Notes under the pieces: model-generated | What the model was told of the DNA's origin: nothing | The model's input: only the letters and a program-made list of their open reading frames with translations | Database searches by the model: none | Shown: piece after piece, positions 59,996 to 64,000 of the stretch | How positions within the stretch are numbered: position 1 is the first letter of the stretch | How the letters are laid out: every line of letters begins with the position of its first letter | Position numbers and translations under genes: made by a program | Origin: Periconia sp. R9002 | Taxonomy: Eukaryota > Ascomycota > Dothideomycetes > Pleosporales > Periconiaceae | Assembly (NCBI GenBank): GCA_023627715.1 | Contig: JAMAHW010000002.1 | Location: 682,001-746,000, forward strand | Reading direction: 5' to 3' | Length of the DNA stretch: 64,000 bases

Positions 59996-61904
59996 GGCGA
60001 AGACACCTTCTTTGCTGGTAACGTCTGCGACGATGGGGTTGGCTGATTTTATGGACTCGTTCACGTCAATTTTCCGGCCAGTTGGGTTTGCAGGTAAAAG
60101 TGTCCTGACGTCTGGCGGCTGAGGAGATATATTTTTAAGGCAAGGAGGACATGCAGGACGCAGGGACGAGGTACAGCAAGGTTATAATTGTCGAGGGCGC
60201 ATGGCTCGAGAAACTCTCCATCATACCACCAAAAGAATAGACCTTGGGCTGCACGGTGCGTTGGCAATGAGTCGGATTGAGGAACGCTAGCGACCTTGTG
60301 GTTGCCGCTCCAACGCCATTTTGTGGTTTTGTCAAGCGACAAGTGGTCGGAGATGGTGCCGTGTTGGAGACGTGGGAGGAGGACGGGGGTGGCATTGGGA
60401 TCTCGAGATCCTGTGGATGACGTTTGGTCATCGGGAACTTTACTCTTTGGATCTTTTTTTTCTGGTACAAAGTTGAAAATGGTAATAACCATGCCCCTTG
60501 ATCATATTCGTAACCTGGGGTTACCATGGCATGATGGATGTTATCAGGGCATAATTTTCATAATACGAACGGATCGTTGGGTGACACGTCCCACAGACCA
60601 ATTCCAACAAGGCGTCTGCTACCTATTACTCGGCCTCGTTGAGTGTTATGCCAGAGTGTCGAAGGGGAGGTAGCTGGGCAGGCTGGCTGGCCATAGGCGT
60701 CGCAATCGATAAATGTTGGCGAATGTACAGTTGCGGTGAACAGCTGTCGGCAGTAGGTGTCATTATGCAGCGAGACTAACGATGAGGTGCATAATCCAAG
60801 GAATCGAAATGAATCCGGTTGCGTGGTGCCGAGGCTTCAGCCTTCTTCCCACCACCACCACTCAGCCCTGCCACGACGCCATTTTTGACATGACTAGCCA
60901 CCCAAACCCGCGGGTGGTTACAGAAATCCCACCAATTTTTTAATGCGACGACCTCTTCATCCTTCAATGTCCACATGGCCAGCAAGCGTGGGCATTGCCA
61001 TGGCGTGGACGGGAGAGTGACTCCATTGTGGTCCGCGGCATACCGCACGTCATGCTAGGCGACACGGGACAGCACAGCGCGACAACTCACCGCGTCTCAG
61101 CCACAGTCTGCCAGTCTGCTCGCGTCTAGATCAGCAACAGGGAAAAATAGACGACAAAAGAAAAGATGCAAAAAATATCTCGACATGATTGTCAGGGCGA
61201 GTGGAAGAGATCGCTCCAATGACATCACCCTCCACGCACAGACTGGGGACATGGGCAAGAACGAAGTACATTACTCTTTGGAAGGTACCATCGCCGCACC
61301 ATGCTCGTGCAAAGCCAACATCGTGCTTGAGCGTCGAAACCGTCCCCTAGGGATATTAACGAATTAATTGGAAAAGGTCTGTACATGTCGTAAATGGCAA
61401 CCGTCATCGTCGAGCTTTGGTAACTGAAATCATCTTCGACAAGACCCGAGGCTCGAGTGATGGATGGTAGCAAGATTGACCTGCTCGACTCTCTGGATAT
61501 GACGCATTGGGAGATAAGATGTGACTAGGAACCGTGGACTTCCCTATAAGCAACAATAGAGTAGCCAGCTGGGCCGCAAAGAAATAACATCATTAACTCA
61601 CTGCATTGGAAACGGAGTTCATCATCATCATCCATACGATAGCATTAACCTAAACACCGCCGCTAGTATAAACAAAGCCCAGGGGATATCAAACATTCAG
61701 AACGGCCGAATGTAAAAAGCAAAAAGCCGCCGGTAGTGGTCATACAGTGTTGTGGAGAAATCTTTTTTGAACGAGTGTAGAGGAGTAGAAGGCAATCGCA
61801 GAAACGATCCACTAGCTACAGTTGGACGCGAACGTATGACGCGTTGATTAATTAGTCGGAGGAAGAAATTGAAACAAGGAAGAGAAAAGAAGGTGTCGTG
61901 TCTC
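59996..61904. other. Intergenic region between oxidoreductase and rhodopsin-domain genes
   Basis: About 1.9 kb. It contains the promoter of the minus-strand oxidoreductase gene. Minus-strand open frames near 60.1-60.5 kb and 60.8-61.0 kb have no recognisable features. Confidence 0.4.
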
Positions 61905-63172
61905 TCATATCATATACGACTTCTGCTGCTCAATATCCAGATCGTACCGACTCTTGTCTGTCGCTCCGCTCATCGGTCGCAGATCGTGGCCGATATGCGC
62001 TTGACCTGTCGTGGGCCGTGAGTCGGTCTCGGTCAACTTCCGGGTATCCATCTCGACCTGATCCAGCACGGGTGTAACCTTTTCCTTCCTGCGGCTGTGG
62101 TTGGAGCCGTTGGCATACCGCGAACCCTGGTTGCGGGCGCGGGCAGGGAAGAGCAGGGGCTTGAGTGAGGGAATGCACCCGCAGATGACTCCAACATTCG
62201 TCTCGATGGCCGTCCACAGCCAGATCTCGTACCCGTACCAAGTCGCATCGTACGTTTCGAAGAGGACATAGTGGACCCAATAAGCCCGGAAGCTACCTGC
62301 AACCACGATGACGCCACCAACAGAGAAGAGGACGACGAGACCAATACGCTGGATCATCGGCAAGGTAAGACCAAAAAGGGTCGGGATCGGGAGAGCGTAG
62401 ATCATGAAGTCGGTGACCACGTTGACAATGGTTTGTACCACGAGAGGAGGACCCTCGGGAATGCAGTCCTTATCGCCAGCAAGCAGTGTCCAATAGCTTG
62501 AGATGGGGCTAGCAAGAGTTAGTGAATGGTAAACGATGATGCAAGTCGAGCCACACTTACATGCATTGAAGCCAGAGAGCCACGAGGAAGGTCACAAACG
62601 CGGCGACCACGATGGCGAAAGTAGCCCACACGAGTTTCCGTAACAGGGTCTTCTTCGGTGCAATGCGGAAGTAAGATACCAGGATGGACATCTTGACGAA
62701 ACTGGATGCGAGCACAAACAGTGTTTGGGCAGCCATTGACGCCTGTGCGAGCTGAAGTTAGCTGGATGGCAACGTTGCGACTCTCGCACAGAACTACACA
62801 CCTTTCGACCATTCTGAAGTGTGACAACGGTTGCATCCCATACGTGGATGTTCCAGCCGTACATGGTAACGGCCATGATTACGAGGGCGGTAGTCAGACA
62901 CGAGAAAATCTTGTACCTGTCAGCATCTACCCGTTGCCACTGCGGCGGTAATGAGGGGGAAGAGGGCTCACCATTCCAGCCAGAATAAGCCAGTCATCGA
63001 TCCAACTCTTGTGAAGCCATCCGATCCGTATCCATAACCGTAAACAAACGACGATGAGAGCAATGGGAACCAAAGTCAATTCGACAATCATCAATCCGGG
63101 GCCACGAGTCACTGGGTCGGCGTAGTTGGGCTTGGGCCATGACGCCCGTACCGCGGCAGGTGCTGCCCTCAT
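61905..63172 (-). CDS. Seven-helix rhodopsin-domain (SAT4-type) integral membrane protein
   Basis: Exons 63172-62972, 62909-62802, 62742-62561 and 62508-61905 encode 364 residues. Seven hydrophobic helices are visible: from about 27 ([20 protein letters not shown]), then after [29 protein letters not shown], a [20 protein letters not shown] helix, [37 protein letters not shown] and the [19 protein letters not shown] end. The [15 protein letters not shown] and [17 protein letters not shown] signatures are those of the fungal rhodopsin/SAT4 family of plasma-membrane proteins, related in fold to GPCR-like receptors and including PTH11-type proteins. No CFEM domain precedes the helices. The cytoplasmic tail of about 90 residues is polar. 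Ligand and coupling are unknown. Confidence 0.92.
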
Positions 63173-64000
63173 GGTATGTCCACAGAGGGTTGATATATGG
63201 GAGGTTCAGTAGTAATGGTGCATGTGCACGGGTCGAGACGTCCTAGATGGAGGGAATGGCGTTGACGATGGAGCGATTCGAGCCAGCATCGTGGGGAGAC
63301 GAAGCACAGGACAGCACAGATACATATATGTTTCGTTTTTTGCCGTAGAGTTGCCTTTCTGATGATCCTCTCTCTCGCGCGACCGGGGTGAATGTACAGA
63401 CGGCGTCCCCAGCTACTACGCCGCTCACGGGTTCAGGGTCCGTTCTCCACCACGGCAAAGGCCAATGCTGTGAAAGACATGGAGTGAAGGCACGCATCAC
63501 GTACCAGAGGCCAGCTTCTCGGCCCTCGTTGGATCGCGAGCTGGGTACGCTACTCTGCTTTCCGGCACGGGTACTGGGCGAAGAAGGCCGCAGCGCTGAA
63601 TGCGGCAGGGCGCACGGCAATGCCCCTCTCGCCGCGGGCAGGCTCCCTGCGAGATGCTGGGATGTATACACGAAGAAATTCGCATCAGTGGCTGAAGGGC
63701 GTGTGGGTCGGGACAAGGCGAGTTGTTGATGCAGCGTACCGTTGGACAGCTTCGGGAGAAGCGATGAGGTGGTGTGGGCCAATGGGCGGCCACAGGCAAG
63801 GGGTCGTCGGTGGCGGCGCTTCTGGCCGCGCCTGGGACGAGGCCGCTGCGCCATGTGATTTGGAGAAAACGTGATGAGCCATCGTACACTTATTTCCAAC
63901 CCCATCCCGTTTGCCTCTCAATTTATCGCGTCTGTCTTTCCTCATACGCGTCCACTCGGCTCCTCTCAACGCTTCTGGCCTGGACTTGTCAGGTGAGGGG
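63173..64000. other. Right-edge intergenic region
   Basis: Promoter side of the rhodopsin-domain gene. A minus-strand frame at about 63243-63905 is open for 220 codons but is Pro/Arg/Ser-rich in the way GC-rich non-coding DNA is, and has no known motif. No gene is called. Confidence 0.4.

Noticed and set aside
60061..60527. Overlapping minus-strand open frames upstream of the oxidoreductase gene
   Set aside because: Two frames open over the same DNA, neither with recognisable domains; probably promoter sequence.
63243..63905. 220-codon minus-strand open frame at the right edge
   Set aside because: Low-complexity Arg/Pro/Ser content in GC-rich DNA, no motif, and an opposite-strand frame equally open.

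Overview
This window is nuclear DNA of a filamentous ascomycete (Pezizomycotina; a Dothideomycete is my best guess, and that class call is inference). The evidence is short 45-125 bp introns with GTRNGT donors and CTAAC/CTGAC branch points, a HET-domain gene, a fungal SAT4-type rhodopsin-domain membrane protein, orthologues of LEU5, PPG1 and UPF3, and long microsatellite-rich intergenic DNA. No tRNA, rRNA, CRISPR array or complete autonomous transposon was found.

Layout. At 0.7-7.5 kb, three minus-strand genes: a class I alpha-1,2-mannosidase (GH47), an epoxide hydrolase whose last exon was recovered by splicing, and a six-exon CorA-like membrane protein interrupted by one in-frame TGA. At 10.3-18.1 kb, two minus-strand cell-surface genes: a cysteine-rich single-pass protein with a cytoplasmic SH3 domain, and a secreted Ser/Thr-rich protein with Gly- and Asn-rich low-complexity regions. 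A hairpin (MITE-like) element of about 200 bp lies at 19.8 kb. At 20.2-28.1 kb is a compact housekeeping block of two divergent pairs: PPG1-type phosphatase / UPF3-type NMD factor, and LEU5-type mitochondrial carrier / METTL4-type MT-A70 methyltransferase.

The 28-36 kb stretch has no recognisable gene and leads into a short Ser-rich protein (36.0 kb). An AT-rich stretch (37-39 kb) precedes an accessory pair on the minus strand: a HET-domain protein and a two-exon protein resembling the fungal DUF7587 family. A further 4.7 kb without a recognisable gene precedes a 1690-residue WD40/helical-repeat protein. At 54.5-57.6 kb lies an intronless 1047-residue protein with reverse-transcriptase motifs, interpreted as a member of the rvt family of domesticated single-copy reverse transcriptases. 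A secreted FAD-dependent oxidoreductase and a seven-helix rhodopsin-domain protein close the window.

Functional themes: RNA surveillance and modification (UPF3, METTL4-like), secretory-pathway glycan trimming (GH47), cell-surface sensing (SH3 and rhodopsin-domain proteins) and non-self recognition (HET). Splice sites were read by eye from donor, branch and acceptor signals and from frame continuity; start codons are less certain than internal exons.
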